From NCBI GenBank assembly GCA_965178125.1, contig OZ237745.1, forward strand, positions 1,240,001 through 1,304,000: a stretch of DNA of 64,000 nt, written 5' to 3'. The position numbers were made by a program, and so were the translations under genes. The notes under the pieces are model-generated. The model was given only the letters and a program-made list of their open reading frames with translations. It was not told the origin of the DNA and made no database searches. Positions 12,280 through 23,200 of this stretch are shown here, piece by piece; position 1 is the first letter of the stretch; the number at the start of each line of letters is the position of its first letter. Origin of the DNA: Bilabrum cf. latius. Taxonomy: Eukaryota; Bigyra: Bicosoecida; Bigyra; Bicosoecida.

Positions 12280-14248
12280 TCACCAACCCCTGCGCTTGAG
12301 CTCCTGGAAGATCCCATCTCGGGCTTTCTTTGTCTTGGCGAACAAGATCTCTGGGGTCACCTATTTGTGCGACCATCCGCCGCTGGGCTCGCGGAACACC
12401 GTGTATCCCCCGATCTATGCGATGTTGCCCACTGGCTGCCCCTTGCTCCTCTAGAGCACCTCCATCCGCAGGCGGGCCTCCTCCATCCAGCGGTCGCACT
12501 GCCGCCGCACCTCGTCTGCCTTGAGCCGGAAGTGCGCCAGCACGGCCTCTCGAAACTCGGCAGGGGGCCTCTGCAGCGGCTCGAGGATGAAGTGCTGCAT
12601 GGTGGCGGCCCTCACGTGCGCGTTGTAGGCTCCCGACCTGCGCCTGCCCCCCTGCTGACCGTAGCCAGACTCATGCCCAGGCTCGTTGTAGTAGGGATCA
12701 GCCACCAGGATCTGGCTCTGGATGGCCAGCAGCACCTGCGCCAGGGTGCTCTCCTTGGGCCTCCACCCGGGGCCCGACCATGTGCCCAGCAGGCTGAGGC
12801 AGACCTTGCCGTCCACGTACAGATTAGGATTCACGCGGGCGGTGGAGGGGCTCCTGAATTTAGCCACGGGGGGCACGTCGGGGTAGGAGGCGGGCAGGCA
12901 CACGTCAACGAGCAGCACGCCGCAGCTGTACGGGCTCCCGCTCGGGCCCATAATGGCGGCCCGCATGACGTCCATGCGCGCCTGATCCACGCGGGCCAGC
13001 ACCGCGGACTCGTACTCGAGCGCGAGACGGGGCAGCCCGGATAGCTCCGAGCTCACGCGCATCAGCCGCCGCATGCGAGTGGCTCCTCCCGCGCCCGCGG
13101 GCACCAGCTTGGCCGCCATGTGTCCGTTGGTGAGACCCTCCACGGTCTGGTACACGAGCGGCTCCATGACCCGCTTGTAGGCCTGCCGCTGTTCCTCCGT
13201 GGGGAACACAGTGTCCCACCTGGGCATGCAGGCAGCGGGAGTGTGCCGCTTGGCCTGAGCCGCCCTTGCTGACGCCGCATCCCTGATTGCAATGGGCCCG
13301 CTGCGCACCAGCGAACAGCCAGCGGGCCAGCCGGCCCCAGTCGCAGGCTTTACGGGGCCTTCCTTGGCGGCCTGCCCCCCCGCAGCGGCGGCTCCTGTCG
13401 CGCCCCCCCACTTGGAGTCCATCCCGGGGAGCCCCGCCTCCTGCATCGCCGCGATGGCCCGCTCCACTGCCACCCAGCAGGCCGAGGCCCACCTCCGCAT
13501 GCCCCTGCCCATCACCTCCAGGCATGCCTCGGCCCGCCGCCCCAGGGACAGCATGGCCTGGTACTGGGCTTCCTCCTCCCGAGTGCCCTGCATGCGGGGG
13601 GCAGAAGCGATCGATGCGCCAGAGGCCTGTGCCTTGGACTTGGACTTGGACTTGGGCTTTTTGCTGCTGGCTGCCGCGGCTGCTGCTGCTTGCTGGGCCC
13701 TCTGCCCGGTGGAGCGGAAGACCTCCGCCTGCTGGGCCAGCTGACGCACGCAGCCTCCCAGCGAGCCGGCGGAGAGCAGCCCCACCAGCTCGCTGGTCCC
13801 ATCCTGGACACCGTCGCGGACCGCCTCCGCCGACATCTCGGTGGAACCCGCCCTTGCATCCGTCCGCAGCGCGTTGATCACGGTCTAGTAGCCCCTTTCG
13901 GCGCACATGGACCGGATCCAGCCCAGCGGAGACACCCGCCGGATGCAGCTCTCCCGCAGCTGGTGAGACGACGCGGACTGCTTCTGCCCAGAGGCCGCAG
14001 CTCCCGAGGAGGAACCAGACCTCCGCGACTTCGACACGCCCTGCAGTAGCTCTTTGGCCTCGTCCTCGTCAGCGGGCGCGTACCCTAGGAAAGGGACGGT
14101 GGAGGGGCACTGGCCCACGGCCTCTACCAGCGATAGAGCAGCGAAGAAAACCTTGCTGCGGGCCTGCATCTCCAGCAGTCCAGTGCGAAGGAGCGGGAGC
14201 AGCGCGGCGTGCAGCACGGAGGGCGCGGGGGGCTACACGGCGCCACTG

Positions 14249-14284
<36 letters not shown>

Positions 14285-14567
14285 GAGGCTGAGGCCCGGG
14301 GTCTCTTGGCCCCGGCGCGTGAAGGTGACCCGTCCTGCTGCGCGGGTAGGGCCAGCCCGTCGGCTGGGGGTGTGCCCGACTGCAGGAGAGCCAGCAGCAG
14401 TGGGTTGCACACGGCTTCCCACTCGCGAGGGTCCAGCAAAAACAAAGACACGCCTTTGCTGGCGCTGGATGCAGATGACGACGAAGAACAGGACAACGAT
14501 GCACCAGATGCGCTGCCCTTACCCTTGCCCTTTCCGTTTGACCTTGCCTTTGCCCCTGCCATGCCCC

Positions 14568-14600
<33 letters not shown>

Positions 14601-15744
14601 CCTCCTCCTCGGAGTCCAGTAGGTCCACCACCTGCGGGCTGCCAGTCCCTCCCATCGGCTGGGAATCTGCCTCTCCCAGCGTGACTGTGGCGGCCCGGCT
14701 ATGTTCCCACTGCGACTGCAGCAGCGGGATGCCCCTCCTGACCGCCTTCAAGGCCTTGCACAGCGCCCCGTCCTCCATCTCCTGCCTTCTGCGAGCAGCT
14801 TTCTTCAGCAAGGTCGTGTTCGCAGAGGCGGCCGAGTCTTGCTGGCTTCCCGCGAACCCGATGCCGCTGCTTGCTTGCGAGCCTTGGGTTTTCTTCGCGG
14901 CCGATGTTCGCTTGGCCGCCGCCAGCTGCACGCCCTTGCCCTTGCCCAGCCCGAGGGCAGTGGCGAGGCGAGCGGGCGACAGACCGTCCAGGAGGACAGA
15001 GGCGCGCCGGATCTCGGCCACCTGCTAAACCCCGGGCCACAGCCGCGCTACAAATCGCATCGAATCTGCGTGCCCCGGCTGGAGCTTGCCCTGCCGGCTC
15101 GTCTTGGAGTACTGCGCGAAGCCGGGCACCGCTCGGCCCGAGGCAGAGGAGACGACTGCGGAGCAGCTCTTGCAGACCGCCGTATGATCCGTGGCACTCG
15201 ATTGCAGAGCGAGCTAAATGCAGATGGGGCTGCCATTTTGGTCGGTTCTCGCGAACGGGCTGCCGCTGCCCATGCTGGCTCCCGGTGGTGAGGCTGATTT
15301 GGACATTGCGACTGCAACCGCCTCATCTCCGTTGTCACTGTCGCTATCAAGCTCTATCGCTGCAGCACCAGCTGATGACTACTATACTTTCTTATTTTTG
15401 CCAGCCGAAGATCCTACAGGCTTGTCGTCATCGCTGGAATCACATAGCTCCACCACGACCACCTCTGGGCTGCTAGCAGCTTTGGCTTTTCGCCTGCGTG
15501 AGGCCCTTCGTTTCGCCTCCGGAGCAGCATTTTTTAGTAATTCCTTGGGTGTAAGCACCGCTGAGCTGAAACCAACACTCTTTAGGACGGAAATAACCTC
15601 TTCATCCGGCGCGGACGGAATCAGACCTTCCACTGCTGATCCACATGACCCGCAAGGCAGGCTGCCTTTCGTCAGAAAAGACACGGTTTTTTGAAGTAAA
15701 GGGAAGTCTTTTGACTCGGATTCGTGCAACTGGGGCCTTTGCAT
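12280..15744 (-). CDS. BIRC6-type ubiquitin-conjugating enzyme (large E2, no BIR repeat)
   Basis: The protein has 1154 aa with nine TAGs read as sense, including a tandem TAG-TAG near 15381. The start is the ATG at 15744; an in-frame TAA lies just upstream. Residues ~900-1080 are a UBC domain of the BIRC6/Apollon class: 'NPNLYVDGKVCLSLLGTW' carries the catalytic Cys (about residue 982), followed by 'LLAIQSQILVADPYYNEPG'. The N-terminal two thirds is low complexity (Ser, Glu-Gln, Lys-rich) with a few Cys pairs such as 'CGSCGS' and 'CKSC'. No BIR repeat is visible, so it is smaller than metazoan BIRC6 and may be only E2 or E2/E3-like. Three TAGs follow the UBC domain before the TGA at 12282-12280, adding about 57 residues that a standard-code model would miss. 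Confidence 0.85.
14248..14279 (-). repeat. Trinucleotide run encoding poly-Ser in the E2 gene
   Basis: A short perfect (GAC)n/(GTC)n microsatellite is read as consecutive TCG serine codons in the minus-strand E2 frame. It is one of several low-complexity inserts in the N-terminal part of this protein. Confidence 0.8.
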
Positions 15745-16012
15745 ATCGCCCACGCTGCCTGCGAGCAAATGCGTGGGTACTTGAGTCGCACTTTACTTAA
15801 TACAAACAACGATTCTGAAAATATACTCAGCACAGTACTATGTATTCATACCTCTTTGACTGAACCACCAGTTCACTGGCAAATTCATTGCTGTATCCGA
15901 GGAATATTGTAGCATTTCACCATATGCCCAGCAATTATTGTAAGGTGCAGAAATATGGTGAAAGTCTTGATTGGCCTGTTTTCTCGGCGACAGATTCAAG
16001 TAGCGAACAGCC
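15745..16012. promoter_or_regulatory. Divergent spacer between the E2 gene and NOP10
   Basis: 268 bp, AT-rich, between two divergent start codons. It holds an in-frame TAA just upstream of the E2 ATG. No coding sequence or named motif is seen. Confidence 0.4.
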
Positions 16013-16207
16013 ATGCACTTGATGTTTTACATGAAGGATGGAAAGAGGGTATACACTTTGTAGAAGGTCACCCCTGACGGGAAGTTGCCGACCAAGTCTG
16101 CGCACCCTGCTAGGTTCAGTCCCGACGACAAGTTCCAGGAGTACAGGGTTCAGATGAAGAAGAGGCATGGCAAGCTGCTCACGCAGAAGCCCGTGACACC
16201 CATGTGA
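16013..16207 (+). CDS. NOP10: H/ACA snoRNP protein NOP10, carrying an in-frame TAG
   Basis: NOP10 is the small zinc-free eukaryotic subunit of H/ACA ribonucleoprotein particles. It binds Cbf5/dyskerin in the nucleolus for rRNA pseudouridylation. The frame gives 64 aa, the usual family length. It begins '[16 protein letters not shown]', then TAG (16061-16063), then 'KVTPDGK', the near-invariant '[13 protein letters not shown]', and a basic C-terminal helix ('[12 protein letters not shown]'). The TAG falls where most eukaryotes have Lys in 'YTLKK', so a polar residue such as Gln fits well and a stop is impossible. TGA ends the gene at 16205-16207. It is too short and too interrupted for normal ORF finding. 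Confidence 0.93.
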
Positions 16208-16344
16208 ATTGATTAATATATAGATTTTACTTGTGACGCATCTCTGCGGAGCAACTTAGCAGATCTCGTACTGGCGAAATATCGCTACATCCAGAGCCAA
16301 GGTTTGTTTCATGCCTTCATCCAATCCATGCACACGTGCCTGGA

Positions 16345-17489
16345 TCACATGCAAAATGTCCCGACGTCCTTACCGCGCCCGCCAAGCCCGCCGATGGTGT
16401 ATCGCCATACCTCGAGCAGCACGGTGACCGCCATGCAAGCAGCTAGCGAGCTCTGAAGCGTCTCAGCGAGCGTCCAACCGCGCTGAGCACGTCCTCCGGC
16501 TAGGGCTACCTTGTTTTTTAAGCCTGCTTCCTCCCGATCCCGCCATCCCTGCGTCTCGCTGGAGCTAGTACCCTCCTCGCCAGCGCCTGGCGTGCTGTGC
16601 TCGTCGATCTGCAGGAAGGCCGGGAATGCCACGATGAAGTAGAGTCCGTAGCACACGCACCCCACGGTGTACATATAGGCTCGGTTCTCGATCCTGTAGT
16701 AGGGGAAACTCGAGATGGTCACCGTCTCGATGAAGCCAGTCAGCCAGGACAGGCCGGCGGTCACCACAGCCACCACCGCTATCTGCCCCCAGCTCCCAAG
16801 GCCCAGGCCATGCCGCGCCCAGTTGCGCGCCCCCCTCAGCGCAAAGTTGGAGATGACAAAGTACGTGGCAAAGTACGCATGCGTGCAGAAAATGAGGGCC
16901 ACCGGTACGTTGTTCAGGCGGTGCGCCGGGAACGAGTAGTCGGCGCCGAGCAGGTTATAGAAGTAGTGGGTCCAATGAATGTTGCCAATGTAGCTGATCA
17001 CAAATATCCACAGGTTTGCCTTCACCCAGTAACGCATGTGGAGCGGCTTGCCAGCATCAGGGCTCTTGGTCCACTGCGCGGGGTTGGGAGAGTGTGAGGA
17101 ATGTTACAATTATCGGTACCGACATGCAATTAGCACTATATACGCATTAATATTGCACAACTCACGGCTGGGCCGATTTCATCCGCGGCAAAAGGAAGCA
17201 AGAAGACCGGGAGAGCCATACCCAGCCCTACGACCATGTAGTGCCAAGCTCCAAACGACTCATATGCCTGGAATACAACAATTGCACCAAACCATAACAC
17301 CCAAACTAGTGAATAGAACAAGAAAAAAGTCTCAGCCCATCTCTTTTGTGGAGTTGGGGCCAGGAACCACGATCCAAGCTTGGATTCAGCGCCAGAAGCA
17401 CTGGTACTGCCCCGTTGTAGGCTGCTACTAGTAATCATCCCATCTAATTTTCCGTTCCTGGACCCGCTTCGTTTCCTACCGGTGCTCAT
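16345..17489 (-). CDS. CPI1: Cycloeucalenol cycloisomerase (CPI1 type), two exons
   Basis: This enzyme opens the 9,19-cyclopropane ring of cycloeucalenol to give obtusifoliol. The step is specific to the cycloartenol sterol route of plants, algae and some protists. Exon 1 (17489-17166) holds 'KRWAETFFLFYSLVW' and two membrane segments. Exon 2 (17073-16345) holds 'RYWVKANLWIFVISYIGN', 'WTHYFYNLLGADYSFP', 'NNVPVALIFCTHAYF' and 'ETVTISSFPYYRIENRAYM', all close to plant CPI1. The 92-nt intron (GTGAGT..GCGCAG) joins 'DEIGPA' to 'WTKSPDAGKP' in phase 0. The total is 350 aa, longer than plant CPI1 because of a loop near the C-terminus. There is no in-frame TAG. The start is the first ATG in frame. 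It is an ER membrane protein and shares a 128-bp divergent promoter with the sterol dehydrogenase. Confidence 0.93.
17074..17165 (-). other. Intron in CPI1
   Basis: A 92-nt phase-0 GT-AG intron on the minus strand: donor GTGAGT at 17165, acceptor GCGCAG ending at 17074. Removing it restores the continuous CPI1 protein across a conserved block. Confidence 0.85.
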
Positions 17490-17617
17490 GGCAGCTCTTG
17501 TGTTCGGTTTCTTCAAGTTGCGGGATTGCACCAATAACCGGAAGTGCAAACGTTTTGGGCTGGCGATCGGTGGGGGAAACCTTTCACTCAACAGCGACGG
17601 GTATTCAAGGATCCGTT
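17490..17617. promoter_or_regulatory. Bidirectional sterol-gene promoter
   Basis: Only 128 bp separate the start codons of CPI1 (minus) and the sterol dehydrogenase fusion (plus). Both 5' UTRs and both core promoters must fit here. It contains 'ccaataacc', a CCAAT-like element. Co-expression of two enzymes of one pathway is a reasonable inference. Confidence 0.65.
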
Positions 17618-19829
17618 ATGGCTAGCAGCGCAGTAAATATTGGTGTATCTGCTGAAAGTGCGGATGGCGCTGGTATTGCTGGGCTTTTGCTCTCTCCCTA
17701 CGTCCTGACAGCGCTTGGACTCCTTGTACTCCTCGTTGCGCTTCGGCAGGTATTCAAGATTTCCAAGGTGAGAAACGAATGTATGTGTCTGATCGAACGG
17801 ATGCTGACATGCATATTAATGATTTCCCTCTGCTTCAAGGGGGCAAATAAGTCACAATGTGCCAGGTATTCGTTGTATCCCAGTCGTTGCGCAGCCAGTA
17901 GAACTCAAGCTGCCAAAGGGCATCGCCAAGAGTGCCTATTCTAAGTCTTATCCCACGTACGATGTGAGATGCCTGCTACCTCGCCCCTTGTCAACTGGCG
18001 GGTTCTGGACTACAATCCCCGCACCTTCTGCCGATCCGACCCTCCCGTCGCAGCTTCCCCCCGGGCCATACCTGGTGACTGGCGGATGCGGGTTTGTGGG
18101 AACTCACATCGTAGACGCTCTATGCCAGCACGCGGAGCGAGCCGGCCTCGCTGGCGCACAGGGCGAGGTGCGCGTGTTCGACCTGCGGATCGTGCCGCGG
18201 CCAGCACTCGAGAGCGAGGGGCGGCAGCGGGGCCGCGTGCGGATGATCCAGGGCGACCTCACCAAGCCCAAGGAGGTCTTGGATGCGGTGAACGGCTGCT
18301 CCATCGTGTTCCACGTCGCCTCCCCCGACCCCAACAGCCCGAATCGCGGCCTGCTGGAGGCCGTCAACGTGACTGGCACGAGGAACGTGGTGGCTGCCTG
18401 CCGCGCCGCGGGGGTCCGCTCCCTCGTGTACACCTCCTCCGCCTCGGTGGTCTTTGAGGGAGCAGACCAGAAGGGCCCCACGGAGGCCATCGGGTACCCC
18501 GCCCGCTACCGGGACATCTACAGCGAGACCAAGGCGAGGGCGGAGCGGATCGTGAGGAGGGCGGGCTGCCTGCCGGTGGTGCTCGAGGGCGAGGGGGAGG
18601 AGGGCAACAGGAAGAACGTCCCTCAGTTGGCAGCGGCGGAAGGAGTGGAGGACGAGAGGCTTGCCCTGGAGAGGGCGCTGGGGTACGGCGCTGACCTGGC
18701 AGACCTGGAGGCGGAGGACAAGGACGAGGACTGGAGGTTGGAGAACAACGGGGGGCTGGCCACAGTGAGCGTGCGCCCGCACGGGATCTTTGGGTCCAGG
18801 GACCGCGTGCTTGTTCCCTCGCTGGCGGCGCAGGGAGCCGCCGGACGAACCAAGTTCCGGGTCGGAGACGGGAACAACGTGGTGGACTTCACGTACGTGG
18901 GCAACGTGGCGCACGCGCACATGCTCGCGGCCGAGAAGGCCGTGCCCCCGGCCGAGACGCAGGCGGGGCGGGCTGCCGTGCAGGCGGCCTTGACCGCCGG
19001 CAAGTCGGGCGACAGCTCGGTGAAGGGGCACAAGGAGCTGTCCAGGGGGGACGTGCGCGTGGGAGCGAGCGGGCAGACGTACTTTGTGACCAACGACGAC
19101 CCCATCCCGTTCTGGGAGTTCCTGGGGCGGCTGCTGGACGGGCTGGGCTGGCCCGTGCCCTCGCTGTGGCTGCCGTACGGGTTCATCCTGCCTCTGGCCA
19201 CCGTGGCCGAGTCGATGAGCAAGGGCATCGCTGCCCTCAAGGGGGCCCGGCCCAAGCCCATGACCTTCTCGCCCGCCCGCATGCAGATCGTGGGCACGTG
19301 GCACTACTACGACTGCGGGGCGGCCAAGCGCGAGCTGGGCTATGCCCCCGTGTGGAGCATGGACGAGGGCGTCTTCCTGACGCTCAAGGCCTTCGCGGGG
19401 CAGCGCAACCCCAAGGCGCGGTCCTCCAAGGTGCAGCTCGAGGGGGAGGTCAACTCGGGGGGTGACGTGGTGGGCGACTGGCAGCCAGCATTCACGAAGG
19501 AGGAGGTTGCACTGCACTGCACGGAGGATGACTTGTGGATCACCATCGAGGACAAGGTGTATGACGTCACTCGGTACCAGCCCAAGCACCCCGGGGGCGG
19601 GGACAAGCTGCTGCGGCACGCGGGACAGGACGCGACCGAGAAGTTCGTGAAGGTTCGCTCGCACCCCGAGGGCGTGCGGGACATCGCCGCGCAGTTCATG
19701 ATCGGCACGCTGGCCAAGGGCGCCCACCGCGCCACCTCGGGGGCCTCTGGGGAGGCGGCGGGGGGCAGCGGGGCGGGCGGGTTTGCCGCGCTGGCGGGGG
19801 AGGGCGAGGCCGAGCAGGAGGAGGAGTGA
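17618..19829 (+). CDS. Sterol-4-alpha-carboxylate 3-dehydrogenase fused to cytochrome b5
   Basis: The best model has exon 1 at 17618-17780 and exon 2 at 17866-19829, 708 aa, with no in-frame TAG and a TGA stop. Exon 1 encodes a hydrophobic anchor ('YVLTALGLLVLLVAL'), suggesting ER attachment. Then comes an extended short-chain dehydrogenase of the ERG26/NSDHL family: 'GGCGFVGTHIVDAL' for NAD(P) binding (about residue 126), 'YTSSASVVFEG', the catalytic 'YSETKARAE' (about residue 273), 'VRPHGIFG' and 'NNVVDFTYVGNVAHAH'. It oxidatively decarboxylates C4-carboxysterols during C4 demethylation. Residues ~600-673 are a cytochrome b5 domain with 'KHPGGGDKLL' and a second heme His in 'SHPEG'. Plant homologues carry a reticulon domain in that place; the b5 fusion is unusual. 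The exon 1 splice is less certain than the enzyme body. Confidence 0.9.
17781..17865 (+). other. Intron in the sterol dehydrogenase/b5 gene (proposed)
   Basis: An 85-nt GT-AG intron: donor GTATGT at 17781, acceptor GTGCCAG ending at 17865. The phase (1) links the N-terminal anchor to the frame of the dehydrogenase. The GTGAGA donor at 17768 paired with the AG at 17838-17839 gives the wrong frame, so I prefer this one. Confidence 0.6.
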
Positions 19830-20242
19830 ATGTAGGGGGGTTGGAGTGGTATCTGAATGGGACGACGGGGGAATTTTTCGCCGGGAAGAGTGCCCCGCCT
19901 GCCACTGGTGCTGGCAGAATCGCTGTGTGCCGTGTGTTTGCTTCGTGATGCCTTTGCCGCCTGTGCGCCGGGCCCGCAGATTCGCTCCGACCCTGTCGAT
20001 CTCCACGGTCGGCGGTCCGGGCCGCGGTCCGTGCGCACATCTCGGTGCATCTGTAGCTTGAATTTTTGGCTTCTTCGACCACCAATGGCTGTGCGATTCC
20101 ACCTCGCGATTCACCAGGCCGCCAGGCGGTATGAAACGTTCGCTGAGAACCTCAGCGAACCTTGTTTCCGTTGCGACCGCCGCGTGCTTTTCATTCGTCC
20201 AGGCACTTAATACTGCGCTTAATTGCGTTGCAAGGTGCTAGT
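19830..20242. other. Intergenic spacer, sterol gene 3' end to ARMC9 promoter
   Basis: 413 bp between tandem plus-strand genes. No coding sequence or RNA gene is recognised. The right part, just before the ATG at 20243, is AT-richer and probably holds the ARMC9 promoter. Confidence 0.4.
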
Positions 20243-23200
20243 ATGAGTAAAAATTATAGTTTAGGCCCGTCATCCGCGATGCACGGCGGAATGGGGGTCG
20301 ATCGATCGCCGTTGCGGGTCCCGAGACAGCTGCCAGGCCACACCAGTGAAACCGCAGGGCTAGCAAGCCCCGCAGATATGCAGAGACCAATACGTCGATC
20401 CCACATTCCACATGCCACCGAGAATCGGTACATCTCTCGCCCAACCGACGGCCGAGAACATTCGCGAGCGAAAGCATCAGGAGGCGACGCCATCGCAATC
20501 GAAAGCGTCGAGGCAGCGGATGAAGTTGTTGCAGAGTACTTGGCCTGGCGTGGTGCGACAGATGCCTTGGGTGCATTCGCAGACGCGGTGCACGCCAGTG
20601 GAGCGACTGCGGCGGCTGCCAAATCGCAGTTGGACGAGGAGAGCAAGTCCAGGGCGGCGGGCGAAGCGGGCCCCAGCGCGCGGGGAGAGGCTGCCATCAA
20701 GGTATTGCCCGCGTACGTGCGCGCCGCTCCGTCTGCAGAGGCGGCAGAGCGCGCGATGCTCCGCGCCTTCGATCGCGGCGACCGCGGCCGTTTCCTGCGG
20801 CTGTGGGCCAGGCACGTGCCATGGGCCGCGGTGCGCCGTCATGACGGCCTCGCCAGGCGGCTGGAGCTGTACCTTAGGGTGGGGCTAGCCCTTCACCGGC
20901 ACATGGAGGCGGAGAGCGCGGCCCAGCGAGCGGCGGCCCTGGACGATGAAGCGGCGGCTCTGCTGGAGCACGCAGGCATGTCGGGAGGGGGAGGGGGCGG
21001 GTCCCCGGGAGCGGGGGCGGGGGCCCGGCGACGGGCGCACCAGGCCTCTCAGAAAGCTGACGCGGCGGCGTAGGAGGCCGAGGACGTGGCGGCGGTGGCA
21101 CAGCGCTGCTGGCCCAGGGACGCGGCCTGGCTGGGGGCGTACCTCAAGGGCCCCGGGCGCATGCTGGCGAGGATGCCCGAGTTTGCGGGGCTGGCGGGAC
21201 TGTCCACCTGCGAGCGGCCGGAGGCAGACCCCAGGTACAAAGAGCTGGTGCTGCCCAGCTGGCATCGGGGCCTCCGGAGCAAACTGGGAAGGTTCGTGGA
21301 GCTGGTGGTGAAGCCTCCGCTCCTGGCAGCATCCGCCGCCCAGTGGTCACCTCCGAGGCAGCGCGCGGGAGTGTCCCCCGGGCAAGCCAGGGACAGGGAA
21401 CAGCGGCAGGCCCGTCCACCGCTGCTGCCCCCGCCCCACATCCTCTCCGAGAGCGTGCTTCCGCCCCCGCCTCAGTCCGCACACGCAGCCAGACAAGGGG
21501 CCCAAGCGTGGGATCGAGAGGATCGTGCGACGGACGGGACGAGTGATTCCGCTAGTGCGATGCATGGGAATGTCGCGGCCGCTGCTGCTGCCGCTGCTGC
21601 GGTGAGAAGGGCGCACGCGGCAGCTGCCGGCCTCCGTGGGGCGGGGGACGGGCTGTGTGCTGCCGCCGTGGGCGTGGGACTGGAGGCGGAGCGGTTGCTG
21701 TCCGGGTGGGGCGGCGAGGGGGGCGAGAGTAAGGAGGAGGGGCGGGAGGATAAGCTGCTGGGGTTCCTGCAGAGGGCCACTGCTCGCCTGCAGGAGGCCG
21801 CGGCGGACTGGAGAGGGGGGAAGACAGAGGCGGAGCGGCACCTGCGCCACACCGAGGATGGGTTCGGGGCAGGTACCTCGGCCGAGACGGATGGAGCGGC
21901 AGCCAACGTCTCGTCCTCAAACCGCAGAGGCAGGCTGGTGCGGTCGATCAGCGGCAGAGACACAGCGGTGGCCACGGCCAACTAGCCGCTTCCCGGGGCG
22001 GAAGACGGCGATGGCGATGAAGCGGAAGGTGCTGGTCGTGGTAGCAATCCTACTGGCATGCGCGCCGGGGTGGGGGCGGCCGGCGGATCCTCGAGCGCCC
22101 CTCGCATGGTGCGCGCTCTCGGGCACCCGCTGCCCCCTCTGGACTGGCCCCTCCTGCGGCGGCAGATGGCCAGGCTAGCGGCCGTGGCTGCGGGACTGCG
22201 GGGGGGCGGGGCAGACTTGGACCCGCGGCACGGGGCCCGCGACGTGGACAAAGAGGCTCCTCCAGCAGCAGTTGTGGGGGCGGATACAGGGCCAGGGTCC
22301 TTGCCCGCAGGGGCTGCGGCAGGCAGTGAGGTGGCCGGTGACTCTGCCGCAGCACCGCGCGCCGCCGCCTGGGAGCAGGAGCGGGAGGCCGCCGAGCGCA
22401 GGGTATGCCTGATCCTGCAGGCCCTCCGCTGGAGGGTCACGAGGTCGGCGCCCGGGGCACACAGGGCCGCCGCTGTGCGGGGGCTGTGCCACGGAGACGC
22501 GGCCGGGCTGCGTGCGGTGCGGAGACTTCACGGAGACACGAAGCGATTGCAGCCTGCGCCCGGCGAGAGTCCCGCAGGTGGTCGCACGGCGGAGGACTAG
22601 GAAGGGAAAAGCCCTGGGAGCGACGGTGCCGCCGCTCCGCTTGCCCCCCTTCTGGTGCGGCTGCTGCTGCACCCCTGCGCCTCTGTGCGTGAGGCATCGG
22701 CCCGGCTGTCCAACGCACTCGCAGGGGAGAAGAGGGGAAGGACCTACCTGCTGACTGGCGCTAGGAGCGGAAGCGGACTGGAGCAGACGGTCAGCGTCGA
22801 GGGGGCGATAGGAGGCGCATCGCCTCCCCCCACCGTGCTTGGCGCGCTCCTCAGTCTGCTCTTCGGGGACGACCCCCATGGCCCCGAGACGGCGGCTCGT
22901 CGGGCGGCGCTGGGCGCGCTTCAGAAGTGTTCCCTGCGGCCGTCGGCTCGCGAGGAGCTCGTGGGAGCTGGGTGCGTGGAGTGGTGCGTGGAATCTCTGC
23001 GGAGGCACTTCGCGGCGAGGGGGGGCGCGGGGGCGGGGGACGAGGACGAGGAGGACGTGGGCGAGCTGAGCACCGGGAGCGGGGCGGGAGGGGGCCCCAG
23101 GTCCGGAGGCCTGTCGGAGTTCAGCGCTGAGTTTGCCGCGGCGCTGCTGATGAACCTGTGCCTGGGGCCCTAGGGCCGGGCCAGGGCGCACGCGCTGAAC

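Noticed and set aside
17768-17839. Intron GTGAGA..TTCAAG in the sterol dehydrogenase gene
   Set aside because: It joins the exons out of frame with the dehydrogenase; the GTATGT..GCCAG pair keeps the frame.
18120-20114. Long open frame of 664 codons on the minus strand opposite the sterol dehydrogenase
   Set aside because: It is the antisense shadow of a GC-rich gene, with His/Pro/Arg-rich sequence and no family resemblance.
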